64,000 nt of DNA from the NCBI GenBank assembly GCA_027559495.1, contig JAMXSV010000004.1:2221001-2285000 (forward strand). The letters are read 5' to 3'. A program made the translations under genes and the position numbers. How positions within the stretch are numbered: the first letter of the stretch is position 1; each line of letters opens with the position of its first letter. Below the pieces are notes generated by a model. It worked only from the letters and a program-made list of their open reading frames with translations. It made no database searches and was not told the origin of the DNA. Of the stretch, positions 1 to 11,390 are shown in pieces. The stretch is from Aurifilum marmelostoma. Its lineage: Eukaryota > Ascomycota > Sordariomycetes > Diaporthales > Cryphonectriaceae.

Positions 1-999
1 TCCTGGTCTGCATTCGTGAAGCTGACAATGCGAGATGACCCAAGCCATTTTAACTCTGGGGCGCTCTGAAGGCGAGGGACCTGACCACAATGTTGTGATG
101 TGATGTGGTCCAGTGCGCCAGATACAACGATCCTATGCTGTTGCTCTCGAAACGTTAACTTGCTTTGCGTATGGTCTGCTCTGAGCCCAGTTCCTCAAAA
201 TCTAGCCGGCGCAGCCTGGCTCGGCTGAGAGATAACAAATTCTCTATGACTCGGTCTACATCTGGAATTACGAGTCGAGTGATCTCAGGCCCGCTCTCTG
301 GCCTCGCGAACTCGAACATAGCAGGCCTAAGTCAAGCACAATGGTACTTCTCTGTGTCGAAGCTTGTCACCGTATTGATGACACCGATGCTCAGTCAAAT
401 TGACACTGTCTACATTCTCTTTGTTAATCGTGTACTGCGCTAGATGCGGCAGTATTGTTCTAATGAATGACACTTTTCATTTGAAGGCCGAGTCTGTCGT
501 CTAAGCGCGCAGGTAGTAGAGCTTGAGATCTCTGGACGTCTTGAAGGTCAATTAGTCCGCAGTGCCCACTCCTCCCTTTAGACTGCACAGGGCATCCCAG
601 CCAACTGAGTCCACAATAACAGCCATGCTGATTACCAGCTGCTCAATCGGCTGATGTATAGCCAGGTCCTCCTGTAACAAGATACACGAAACACGCGCAT
701 AGCTAGCCATGTGTCTAAGGGCGGAAGGTAGCTCATCAGTACTGTTGCAGAAGGCTCCTAATCTTCCGATTTGATAAGTCCACCTGTACAACAACACCTC
801 GTATTGTAAGGTCCCCTGTTGACTATCTCAAGAATATCTCGACTCGTGGCAGCCAGGGTATTTGGAGTTCTTCTCTCTCCCGAACATAATTTCTCTGGGG
901 GATCGTGCCCGCTTGTCTTTCGGCCAAACAGAGCTCCGTTCGTCTAGAACGGCATGACCATGCAGTAAATATACAGAAGCTCTTGAGACGCCCATCCCA
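1..999. other. 3' flank of MRPS16, no confident gene
   Basis: No gene can be supported. On the minus strand a short exon-like open stretch (about 173-325) reads without a stop for some 50 codons and ends in a stop near 170, but it has no recognisable domain and I could not link it to upstream exons. It may be the last exon of a gene whose other exons I failed to see, or chance. Confidence 0.3.
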
Positions 1000-1488
1000 C
1001 TAGACTTTGGTTGTGGTCGTTGGATCCGTTGGCGAGGTTGGCGGTAGGCTCTTCGACTTTGGTCGGTACTTCGGTTCCAATATTCCAAGCTACAAACAAC
1101 TGCATTAGCATCTCCGAGCATCTAGTCAGTGATCAAGATACTCACCATTGAAAGAAACCTCCACACCGTATCCGTGGGCTGTGCCCCAACACCGATCCAG
1201 TACTTAGCCCGGTCGATATCGATCCTGATGTCCTTGTGCAGCTTCCCCGATGAGTCATATGAGTCTTTCTTCGGTATGGGGTCGTATGTTCCTATGACCT
1301 CGAGAGGCTTGCTGTTTCGTGCCGTCCTGCAACATTTGAAAAGGCGGCTTGGTCAGCCAACACCAGATGAATTAAGAGGAACGTGCAGAGTGTGCGCCGC
1401 GGGTTTTGTACCTTGCATGTGCAACGACAATATTGTAAAAGGGGGCATTTGTCCGCCCAAAGCGGGCGAGCCTGAGTTTGACGACCAT
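1000..1488 (-). CDS. MRPS16: Mitochondrial small-subunit ribosomal protein bS16m
   Basis: This encodes a 115-residue protein of the bacterial S16 family, part of the small subunit of the mitochondrial ribosome. Three exons on the minus strand are 1488-1412, 1326-1146 and 1089-1000, with GT-AG introns and matching phases. Residues 1-26 start MVVKLRLARFGRTNAPFYNI, the classic S16 N-terminus. The second exon carries the family signature GTYDPIPK, followed by an IDIDRAKYWIGVGAQPTDTV stretch and the LGILEPKYRPK ending. The length suits a fungal bS16m with a short C-terminal extension. None of the exons is visible as a long ORF. The gene diverges from the NAD(P)HX epimerase gene, and both products are expected to act in mitochondria. 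Identity is from motif recognition; the splice sites are inferred. Confidence 0.93.
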
Positions 1489-1871
1489 GGCTGCGCGTAC
1501 TTGGCTCAGCGAAGTGCTCCAGCCAGCGACGATGGATGCACCCGCGATCGAGGTCGATGTGGTGGTGAATTGCCGGCCTGCAACTTTTTGGGTGGGTCTG
1601 AAGCCCGCGTTGAAAGACCAATCAGCATGGAGTTGGCTTAGTCACGCCTCGATCGGCGTGTGTAAGTGACGTCGCCCGGATCGACTTCCCATTAATAAGA
1701 AATTCCGGGCACAGCGTCGAATCAGTATTATATTTCATTTCTGATACTTGTGATCCCATTCCCGTCTGCTCTCTTTACTGAACCAACTTCAATTTGGAGG
1801 AAGCAAAAGACGCAACAATAAAATTTTGTACTCCTTCGAGACTACCACAGGCAGACAAGGACGAGCTCACC
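1489..1871. promoter_or_regulatory. Divergent promoter of MRPS16 and NNR1
   Basis: The 383 bp between the two start codons must hold both promoters. Near its middle lies an inverted repeat with arms CACGCC (1643-1648) and GGCGTG (1655-1660) around TCGATC. Just beyond it is TGACGTCG (1667-1674), one base away from a CRE/ATF site. Co-regulation of the two genes is an inference. Confidence 0.6.
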
Positions 1872-3177
1872 ATGGGGCTGAAGGTGGTGTTCCGTTCAGA
1901 CCCGTCTTGCTGAGTAGGCATGCACTGACAAATTCCCAGTACCTCAGCGCGAAAGCTGCTGCAGCTCTTGACAAGGAGCTCATGAGCACAGGGGCTTTCT
2001 CCATCGACCAGCTCATGGAATTGGCTGGTCTCTCTGTATCACAAGCTGGTGAGACACCCGTCACCTCGCAGCTGCCATTTCAGAGAGCGACATCACGATC
2101 AGGTGCCACACATTTCCGAATCATGCTGACTAGCATTTCCAAGTTTATCGTGTACATCCTCCGAACCACGGACGCAGGGTGCTGGTTGCCTGTGGCCCGG
2201 GAAACAATGGTGCGTTGCTCATTGATGGTTCCTGTGCAGATTCCTTACACAATGCTCACAGCCATGCATGACTCAGGAGGCGATGGACTTGTTGCAGCAC
2301 GACATCTCTTCCAGTATGGCTACCAGCCAACTATTTACTACCCAAAGAGAAGCAAGAATGAGCTCTACCAGGTGAGAAAACCTGTCTCGATCACCGTCTG
2401 CGGCCACTTCAGCCCAGGCACGCGCAGCTTCTTCCGGTCACCAGGACCGTAAAGAGCAGAGGTGCCACTCTTCAAACCCCTATTACCATGGCACTATGCC
2501 CTCCTTCCTTCCACCTGTCTCATGTTGAAGCATGTCCCGACCATCGTTTCTTTTCTTCCAACCTTTCATCCAAGGAGGCTTTCAAGCTTTACAGACGGGG
2601 CTTACAAAGTCGTCCATTCCTCCAGCGTCTTGCCAAACAACTAGAGGACCTCGATGTGCCTTTCACCGACGACTTCCCGACGGCTATCAAATCCACCGAC
2701 CATGTAGTCGACGCAGTGTTCGGTGGGTTGTGCCGTTGGTATATGCACAGTTGAGAGTGATGTGTGCTCACGAATCGCAGGTTTCAGTTTCTCGGGAGAG
2801 GTCCGCGAGCCATTCCCGGTCGTGATCAAGGCCATGGAGGAGACGAAGCTGCCCGTGACCTCGGTCGATGCCCCGTCGTCCTGGAACATCGAAGAAGGGC
2901 CGCCGTCATCAGGACTCGGTAGCACGTTCAATCCTACCGCACTGATTAGCCTAACAGCACCCAAGCCTCTGGTGAAGCATTTCAAGGGTCGTCACTTTAT
3001 AGGTGGAAGGTACGTTCTGCTTCCAGCTCTTTGGCTCGCCCTCCTCCCCAAAAATCTGCTGAAGATGATGCCAGGTTTGTAGCTCCGGCCATTGCCAAAA
3101 AGTTCGACTTTGATGTGCCCGAGTACCAGGGGATCGACCAGGTCGTGGAAGTCGGTCCCAACGGGCAGAAGCTGTGA
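1872..3177 (+). CDS. NNR1: NAD(P)H-hydrate epimerase (YjeF_N / AIBP family)
   Basis: The enzyme interconverts R- and S-epimers of hydrated NAD(P)H so that the partner dehydratase can repair them; in fungi it is usually mitochondrial or cytosolic. I assembled seven exons: 1872-1883, 1940-2048, 2144-2209, 2277-2371, 2626-2722, 2781-3009 and 3075-3177, giving 236 residues, the normal size for a stand-alone epimerase. The start reads MGLK, then YLSAKAAAALDKELM and IDQLMELAGLSVSQA, the conserved YjeF_N N-terminus. The nucleotide loop ACGPGNNGGDG is at about 56-66, and VDAPSSWNIEEG carries the substrate-site Asp. Exon 1 has only four codons. The acceptor of exon 3 appears to be AAG rather than CAG or TAG. 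No YjeF_C kinase domain is present. Splice boundaries are inferred from frame and family conservation. Confidence 0.93.
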
Positions 3178-3265
3178 TGTCGTTGATCGCAGGGGCGCGC
3201 TGGTCGCTGGATTTTCCGGTAGGGCGCTGCTTTTCCGCCATTGCAGATTGGATGTCGACTAACGT

Positions 3266-3460
3266 TCAACTGACCACACACCCACCAGACACGCTGTTTG
3301 GGCACACAGGGCTTGGACACCGCCCTAAGACCATATCCTCTTCAACGGTGACGGTGCCCGCCAAGCAGCCGGTATCTGGGCGGTAGTTGGGACACAGTTT
3401 AACGAATATGATATACTCCCTCCCGCAAATTTCGCAACCGCAAGTATGCCTCTCACACAT
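3266..3460 (-). CDS. Small cysteine-rich hypothetical protein
   Basis: A 64-codon ORF starts at an ATG at 3460 and ends in TGA at 3266. It contains about ten cysteines, several in closely spaced groups (CERHTCGCEIC near the N-terminus, then LCPNY, GCLAG and RCPSPVCPNS). There is no signal peptide or membrane segment. The spacing resembles short cytoplasmic, presumably metal-binding, cysteine proteins that are common and uncharacterised in fungi, but I cannot name the family with certainty. An intron near the C-terminus (GTGGGT...CAG before 3275) would change the last residues. It lies convergent to NNR1, whose stop is 89 bp away. It could be a chance ORF; the cysteine pattern is the only argument for it. 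Confidence 0.42.
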   Translation of the reverse strand: MCERHTCGCEICGREYIIFVKLCPNYRPDTGCLAGTVTVEEDMVLGRCPSPVCPNSVSGGCVVS

Positions 3461-6400
3461 CAAGTCGGAACATGCGGGAGCCTCCAACAGGTTTCGAAGA
3501 AGACAACTTGTATTAGCGGACAAGTAAAAATGCATTGTCGACAACAACATGGAACTGTGCCGCTGATATGAAGTACGGGACGGGCGTTCAGCTTTTCCTC
3601 CCTTGGGAGTCTGTCAGCATGCTGGCGACACTGGGGAATTTTGTCCGGTCCAGGAAGAATAAACAAGACCTGTTCCACTACACTAACATAAAAAGCTGGG
3701 GCGTGTCGTAGAGCCGCCTCGGGAGTGCTTTTTTGTCGTAATTTTGCCACAAGGATCGTTGAATACAGCCTTGGCAGCACTGTATTACACAATATACTGC
3801 TGTGGCTTTCTTGTTGCAGATCCGGGGGAGGATGGTGTGGCGATGCAGCGAGTGGACACGCAGCACGGCTTTGCGAACGCAAGCAACGTTCGTCCGACGC
3901 ACCTCACCTGACCTGTGGACCAGAAAACTCAAAGCCCGAACGAACTTGCCGAAACTCAGGAGCAAGTCCTACTTAGCAAATAATTATGTCCCTGGCCGAG
4001 AAACTCCTTGCAACTTCTCTTGCCTCCTCCGCAACAACAATGCATCCTGAGCTGGGGTTGCTTTACCAGGCTGACCCCGGAGCAAATGCTCCTTAGCTGC
4101 TGTGATAGGGCCGTGCCACGGGCGCTTACCACCAGCAAGAGCACCACAGCAGGCCCTACACGCACACACTGCACATTGGGCCTAGGCTCAGTGGACCAGT
4201 CGATCGACCTAAACGGGGACGCTGCCACTAATCGCCACTACTCTTCCCTGCACTTCGGATCTGATATGCAGATGGATGTCTCCAGAAACATCCAACAGGA
4301 ACAGAAATGAACCCCAAACAAGTTGCGTCTTCCGCAGCGCCTGCACGCTGCGCTGCACGCCGAGCTGTATCCAACGTCGTATGCGGCGTCAGCCATAGAA
4401 CCATGGATGTGCCGTTGCTTAATCATTCTCTTTCTCGTCTTTTCCCCCTTCCCCTTAAGTCGAAAATCACGAGACAAGCTGGTGACCTGCAGGTCCTGGG
4501 TCACCAATTCAACCTACCAACGCTGATCAGGGGCTGATCACTGTAGGAAAGAACACAAGCAAATCACATTCGAGCCCCGGCGTGCCGGCTGTGTGATCGC
4601 GCAAGTCGCATCCGCAGCCGCCAGTCCTGCTTTCCACCAGGTCGATTGCGAACAGCTTGTTCTTTTTTGTGTCTGTCCCCATAGCGAGCACGTGAGACGC
4701 GGAAGGGAAACATGGGACTTTGCTGCCATCTCAAAAGTACCGGGTCTGTCCCGCTCGAGGTGTTCATCCGGCGAGCCCACAGAAGGATCTCGTGAAAATT
4801 CCGCACAGGACCCCTAAAGAAGACTACTGTAGCCTCGATTGCAAATAGTCTTTAATGGCCCGGCAGGTTCCAGGGCGTGGCACGACCCGCCGCGGTGGAT
4901 CCCGCCGTGTGGAACAAGTACAAGTACTCCAGTACGTCTCCGTTATGGATCTAACAAATAGTATGTATGCCCGCCGCCGCTGCCTTGCTTTCTTGCGTTT
5001 CTCACGAGAGCGACATTGATGGACGACAATCGAATTAGTCGACCTGTCTGGATCTGCGAGATCATCAGCAAGCCATGGTGGCCTCCGGGCTTGCATCGAT
5101 TCAAACTCCAAGAGTATCGATGATATGAGTGGACCCGGAGGGGCGGCTGAAAGCAACAACCTGAAACTCTTCCCTCCTCAACCAACTCGCTCGCAAAGAA
5201 CTCTCAAGGTGTGCTTGGACCCGAGTGATGTGCAAGTGGCGCATGGAGCTCCGAATCGGGCCCGCTTATGGTGGTTCACCTGAGCAGGCGCAATACCAGA
5301 CGACTCAGGGCCATGCATCTATGACTTTCCGGGACACTTCAAACCTCTTGGTCTCGGCGAAGGCTTAGTCTCGGCAGAACTCAGGTCGACGTTGAGGCTA
5401 AACATGGGGGAGCCAACACTGCGGTACTGCCTATACCCTCTCGGGGCATGCAGTCCAGGGAGCCAGAGTCTAGGCCTGATCATCTTCGTAAGGCTGACCA
5501 AGCATCTCCGGAACAAACCTTGCAACACAAACATCGTTATGCCACTCTAATATTGCCACAGGAGGCTGCTGTCTTAGGCCTCCAGCTTGAGCTTCAGCTG
5601 GTTTTGTTTTTTTTTTTTTTTCCCCTTTCCCTTCCCATTCCTACATGGGAGCATCGCGTCAAATAATCACAGGGTCAAGCTGGTGCGCAAAACAGCACCA
5701 CCACTTGCGATCGACACGACGAATGAATTACCATATTGGATTCGTCCAGTCATACCGCATCATGTCGATCAACAAGGATTCGCGTCCTCGAAGAGCACCA
5801 AAATATGTGCTATTTGTTGTTGCCAATCACCATGTCCGAGGCTACGGGTTCCTGTCGATCTGTTACCTCCTCGAGAGATTCATGCAACTGTGTGACCTCT
5901 GGCATCCGTGCAGACCGGCATGCTCTCAGGCCTAAGTGGCTGACTCCGTCGGATCTGCTCCGAAATCGTCGCCAATGAAAATCCCAGCTTGCGCCACAGC
6001 AGCTTGTCAATCAGAGCATCGCCACCAGTGCATGCAGGTTTGCTCACTCTCCTTCTCAAATTTCTATTGGACTTAGCCACAATATCCTGTGGCCCATGCT
6101 CGTTTCACTGACGATCTCTTGCCTCGGGGAGAATGGTGAGATTTTGTTCCGCCTACTCGTGCTACTCTCGCGGGTTCGGCCGCAGTCGAATTTGACTTCA
6201 TGCCATCACATCCGCTAGCTACTGAGCTGACCTCCTCGGCAGGGCTTTGCCACCGTCTCCTGATGCGTCGAGAGCATGTGATGGTCGAGCTTGGGCGACG
6301 CAAACGCTCCCTATTGAAGGCGATCTGTCCAACAATACCCAAAATGGTGCTCGGTCAGGGATCCACGGCTGGATCTTGCCCCCGAAAGATAAGGTATACT

Positions 6401-9144
6401 AGACCACGGGAAAGGCGGTGTCAGGTCTCGTAATTACAGCATCGCCATGGACAGCACAGCAGCCTCGCATCTGAGTCGAGGATTGCTTTGGTTGGCTCTC
6501 ACTTCTTGATCCAGGGTGGCAAGGCCCGCCCTCGTCATTTCTTCTTGCGTCGAGTTATCAGCTCGCTTTGAAAGCTCAAACCTGGTCATAGCCGTGATGA
6601 TGTTCCCCCCACGCATGTGGTTCCGGGCTAATTATGCTGATCAGCCGCGCTCATTATCCTCAAGACAAGTTCCTGGGGAAGAGATCCTTACAGCGTCCTT
6701 CTGCAAGGTGCAATTCTCCATATCGTGGCCTTATGATCCCTTCCGAACCGGACCTCGCCCCCCCGTGGCGCACGCTGACATCCAAAATCAAGTTTCGTGG
6801 ATAGCTTCGCGTTCCCCGGCATGTACGTTGTGGGTCTGTCCAGGAGCGAAAGCTCCGGCGACATCGAGCTGATGGATTATTGTCGCTATTTACGCGGGAT
6901 AAAAAGTTGAGCGGTGTTTGCGCTAGACGGGCACGAATTGGACAGAAAGTCTGTTTCTTCTGTGTAGATAGAGAAGGGGAACTTGAAAAGTATCTTACTG
7001 GGAGGCAGCCTGCGGGGTTGCTCTCTATCCTGCCTTAGATCCATCTGTTGGCCGCACACTCCTCACAAGATCGCCTGGAAACTTCGGAATTCTTGATGTC
7101 CTCGAGGACCGTCGAAGCAGGCCACACCCAAGAACCGCATTGAACAAGGGTAGAACCATGTCGCATCGATGAGTTGGCACACGGAGCACTGAACAATCGT
7201 GACACTGCACGTGTTTGCTCTCACTCGGGTGCTTGACATTGACTTGGTTGCCAGTGATCGGCCTTCTCCTCTCTAACCTGATCACACCCGACCGGTGGGT
7301 ATCTGAAAAGTCATCCTCAGACTCTAGTTCGACAGACCCCGGGCTGACAGGGCGTGTTGAGACTTTATTTAGGATGCGGTGTTCAGAAGCTGAACGTAGA
7401 CTGCTCAAATTGCGAGATTGGCCACGAAAGGCACACTGGGTGCTTTCTCTTGCTCCTCCTGCGGCTCTGCACTATCACACTAATCCTCTGCTAACTGTTA
7501 CAACTATTTAGTCCTGTCACCAGCGTACACTACTGCACTTTCCCTTGATTACTTCCTTGATCGCCTTGTTGAATAGCGTTTCAGATCTTAGAAACTCTCG
7601 AGCTATTTGGGGGGGGGGGGTTCGGTAACGTGGTCTTCAATGTTTTAAGAAAACATCAATTGCCCAGCTACATATATGAATGTTCAATGCCGTAGACTGG
7701 TCCGAGCTCGACGAGTCCAAATGCCTAGTACGCCCGATGTACATAGCATTGACACCTTGACATCTTCTTACATCCATCCATATATCTCCGCCAAGTCTTG
7801 CCATTCTTGTTTTCCCTTGTCCCTTTCATCTCTTCTCTCTGTTCTTCTTATTGAGGTTCTCAAATACCTATTGAAGGTCTCCTGTCATCCTATATTCAGA
7901 CGAGGCAAATTATGAATAAAATCCAGATTTTATGATACCCTCCATTTCAGCAGCTCCAGTCCTTTCCTCTTTCTTCCCAGAGTCATCTCTTTGCATAGAA
8001 AAGGTCCCCAAGACTGTAAGAACCTCCATGTGCATCCTGTCTTTGCCTTGAGCTCTGCATAATCAACCAGAATAGCCACGCCCTCGATATGCCAGAAGCC
8101 AAGTATTCAGCAGTCTCTCTACGGGGCTCACCGGACTACGCTTCGGACGACTCTGTAGGCATCTCTACCCAGCAGGAGACCCAACCATTCCGCTCAACTC
8201 TACGAACCAGAAACCATGCAGCGCGGCATTTCATTCGTTTCGCTTCTTATCCCAACCACTCCGCGGTTTGTGACTGATTATTACCCAGTCAATATCTACC
8301 CGCGTGTCATTGAACAACCTTGGAAGCAAGCACAGAGACTCAATATGAACCCCTCGATGCTACCAACAACACCGATATCGACCTCTTAGTATCGAACCCC
8401 TCCGGAGCGATGACCAGAATGATGTCGAACGGCGGGCCTATATGATTCGCAACCTTGACCACTGTCGACGATGACTATAGGTCACTGCACGAGGTATTCC
8501 GGATTTACATAATGTCCCAGGAAGTCAACGCCCCAGGCTTCTCCTGAGGCGCAGAAGATTAATTACTACTGTGGAAAGTCCGCGCATATGAAGGCGTCTT
8601 CGCCACGATGGTCGAGGCTGCAGTTGATATCCCAACCGTGTTGAAGGATGCACTCGTTTCATGTGGTAGGCAGTTGCTGGCCCATAGTTATGACCGAATT
8701 CTTGTTCTGAGAAAGTGAGAGTCGTGAATTTAGTAAGATGACCGAGAATATGTCCGTCCTTGGAAGAAATGGGGAGCTGTGCATGTATAGAAAAACATTA
8801 CAATCCACATGGCTGCTCCTCAGGTGATATGACATCAGCTACGAGACAAATGCCTAATTTTCCTTCAACAAGCAGCGATTTTGCTTTTCTTCTCTTCATC
8901 CCAGGCATCTCATTGAAATCTACTCAAAGAAGAATCCTTCCCAGGTTTGCTGCACAAAGAAACCTTTTCGAAGGCACTTGGAACCGTAAACCTCCTCAGC
9001 CGGAGGCAAGCTATTATAGGAGTTTACTAATTACAGTACTCGAACTGAGATTGGCAGCAGGACAATATTAAGCAACCAGAGGAAATTCTCGATGTAGCTT
9101 TGTACATTATAACTATTAAGATTAGAGTATTACCATTAATCGAA
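3461..9144. other. 5.7-kb gene-poor region
   Basis: Only short overlapping frames occur and none shows a domain I recognise. Base composition is mixed rather than AT-rich, so it is not an obvious RIP-mutated transposon. Homopolymers occur, including a T run near 5607-5620 and a G run near 7610-7620. An open stretch starting at 8089 (about 62 codons, hydrophilic, Ser-rich) looks coding-like at first but degenerates; it may be a relic. I see no terminal repeats or transposase motifs. Confidence 0.4.
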
Positions 9145-9864
9145 TTACAAGTTCTGTATTTTGATCACCCTTTCTGACCCAGTGATAAACAGTGCCTTCT
9201 CATTGAGAACGTGGTAAGGATGCAGATCAGGAGCCTCGCCAAACTCCTCTTCCACCAGGTCAAGAAGCCTCTGCCGCAGCCTGAGCTCGCTCGTCATCAT
9301 CCGACTGCTCCAAATCATCTTCGGATCCTGGCTCAATGTGCTCTCGTCGCGGTAGAGAACCAGCATCTGTACATTTTTGAGACCTTGTTTCTTAGCCTCG
9401 TCCACGTCGTCCAGAAGCCTCTTGAGCGTGTCCTGCATGCGACCCTCGACCAAATGTGCGAGGAATGCATCGTATCGGACCTGGCCTGCCTTTGGGTGGC
9501 CGCGGTACCGTCCTGTCACTGCAACCCCCATACCGCCAGCCAGGCACTGGATCTGCAGGCCCTTGCCGAATTCCTGGGCTTTCTGGAAGTCATCCCAGAC
9601 CTCGATCGAGTCATGCTCCGGGTCGCGGGGCTTGGGCTTCGTAAGCTTGTTGACCGGTGGGTTGCTGAATCTCGTAGGCGATAGTAGCGAGGGACGAAGA
9701 ATAGATGTTGGGAAGCCCGGAGATCTAGGAAACAAGGAGTTTATGGGCGACCAGCCATTTCCCGAGTAGAGACCAAGAGCGTTCTCCTTGGGCCTCTCTA
9801 TTTGGTGAATGATAATCGTCCCCTTGAACCGCTGTTGGCGAGCTAGCTTTGTTTGAAAAGACAT
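9145..9864 (-). CDS. Unknown protein, possible CheD-like fold, putative active-site Cys absent
   Basis: The ORF from the ATG at 9864 gives 239 residues; the frame stays open upstream to about 10075 without another ATG, so an upstream exon is possible. The N-terminal 80 residues are Pro/Ser-rich and likely disordered. The C-terminal part has GMGVAV (about 111-116), DAFLAHL (about 132-138), a charged helix with KRLLDDVDEAKKQGLKNVQ, and YRDESTLSQDPKMI. The same order occurs in the broken gene at 49239-49611 (CIGVAV, DNFLAHL, GLSNV, DTATLGEDENMI), so the two are homologous. In that copy the motif TLGLATC plus a later FLAH matches the Thr-Cys-His layout of the bacterial glutamine deamidase CheD. 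Here the Cys position is Gly, so any enzyme activity would be lost or changed. No function should be assumed; the CheD relation is inference. Confidence 0.6.
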   Translation of the reverse strand: MSFQTKLARQQRFKGTIIIHQIERPKENALGLYSGNGWSPINSLFPRSPGFPTSILRPSLLSPTRFSNPPVNKLTKPKPRDPEHDSIEVWDDFQKAQEFGKGLQIQCLAGGMGVAVTGRYRGHPKAGQVRYDAFLAHLVEGRMQDTLKRLLDDVDEAKKQGLKNVQMLVLYRDESTLSQDPKMIWSSRMMTSELRLRQRLLDLVEEEFGEAPDLHPYHVLNEKALFITGSERVIKIQNL

Positions 9865-10507
9865 GAATGCGTCCAATCTGATGAGAGCGTGTGATCGTTG
9901 GCCAGGAAGAGGGTGGTGCTTCGCATCCGATGCTGGAGTTTTAACGTCCTGAGACGCTGTGACTATGTGCTGGAAAATGAAAACAGAGATCTTCTGTTGG
10001 TAGGTTTGTCTTGGCTCGATTAGTTTTAGGAATAAGAGCCAGGAAACAGGGTGGCAATCCAGAAAGGTGTGCGGTCAATGATCTTCTGTCTACTACGACT
10101 AATAGTTATTGAACTGGACAGAGGAAAGAAAATTGGTTGGAGGACATACCTGTATCAGAGCCACAACTGTTTATGAGTATAACCAGGATGACCGTTCAAT
10201 AAAGAAAGATCGTCTTATGCTGTTACTCGCGAATTTTGATGATGGGAGAGCAGTGGAAATGATCAAGAGTGATCTCACTCAATGATTGCTCGGGTGTGGG
10301 GGCTGCTGTGCAGAAATACTGCCAAGAGGGCACTCAAGTTCAAAATATGGTCTGAGCTATGAGGACCTCGTTTGAAACGGTATGCTTCGAATCTGTGGTT
10401 GTTGATGGGGACAGTTCAGGCGTGCGACCCGTTCCGCGACCGCAGTAAGCCCAACCCATGGTTCGGTGCCTATGACCTAATAACCCCCCCCCCCCCCTTT
10501 TTTTTTC

Positions 10508-10576
<69 letters not shown>

Positions 10577-11390
10577 ACGAGAGTTCTGAACTTCAACGTG
10601 CCATATCTATATCGCATACGGACACTTTCTGTCCAGTGGTGTGGGGGGCATCTCGAGCTTTGGTAGTGGTTATTGAGCGTGACGGCCCAGGACTGTCATC
10701 GATGCCTACCACTTTCATCGCCAGCAGGACCTGCATCACCGGGACGGTCTCATGTCAAGAGACAATATTCCAAGCAATTCATGTATTTGCAAGTGTTCGC
10801 TCAGTATTCGATCAAAGTCTGCTTGAAAAGCGCGCCTCAAGGCTCGGGTATAAACTAGGACCCGTCAGTGACCACCAGCACTGATTTTGCCCTGCGTTGC
10901 TGGGGCGGGTCGGGGAATCGGCCTCACCTATGGCCATCCTGTGTCAGCCTCTCTAGGCAAAGATCAACCCTGCTTCTTCGTCGATGTCCCGGTGGCATAA
11001 TTGCCATGAGTTTAGGCAACGGTCTAACAACTTCATCATTGTCGGGATACATCGTGCGAGCATGGCCTCCGGGCTGTTCACCGCGGGCAGGTAGACTGAT
11101 GTCCTTTGCTGGGCCAACGCCTCGGCTTCAGGCCTTCAAGCTCCACGCGATCATCGGGATTTCGAGAGAATCATCTTGGACTGCTTCATCCTCATCTAGG
11201 TTGTCTGAGCCTTTGCTGTCAAGTTCCAGAAGGATAGCAGTTGATAGGTTCTGTTTTTTTCTTCTTCTTTTAGAAAACCGTCTTTTCGAATGCCCGCCCA
11301 GTCTATCTACACACCAATCCTGAATTGCTGCTGAATCTGCTTGCGCTCCCCGGCGTCTTTCATTCCCCATAATAATCAAACATGCTGTGT
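9865..11390. other. Spacer with a large GT microsatellite, no confident gene
   Basis: It contains the C14-T9-(GT)32 tract at 10484-10574. Open frames on the minus strand between about 10930 and 11390 are Lys/Arg-rich and lie beside A-runs; they have no recognisable domain and are interrupted by stops. The 3' UTR of the small mitochondrial gene (ending 11391) must also lie here. Confidence 0.4.
10484..10574. repeat. C14-T9 homopolymers followed by (GT)32 microsatellite
   Basis: A run of 14 C (10484-10497) passes into 9 T (10498-10506), then CCC, then 65 nt of alternating GT (10510-10574). It is the longest dinucleotide repeat in the window. Alternating GT can adopt Z-DNA, and such tracts are length-variable in populations and error-prone in assembly. 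Confidence 0.98.
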
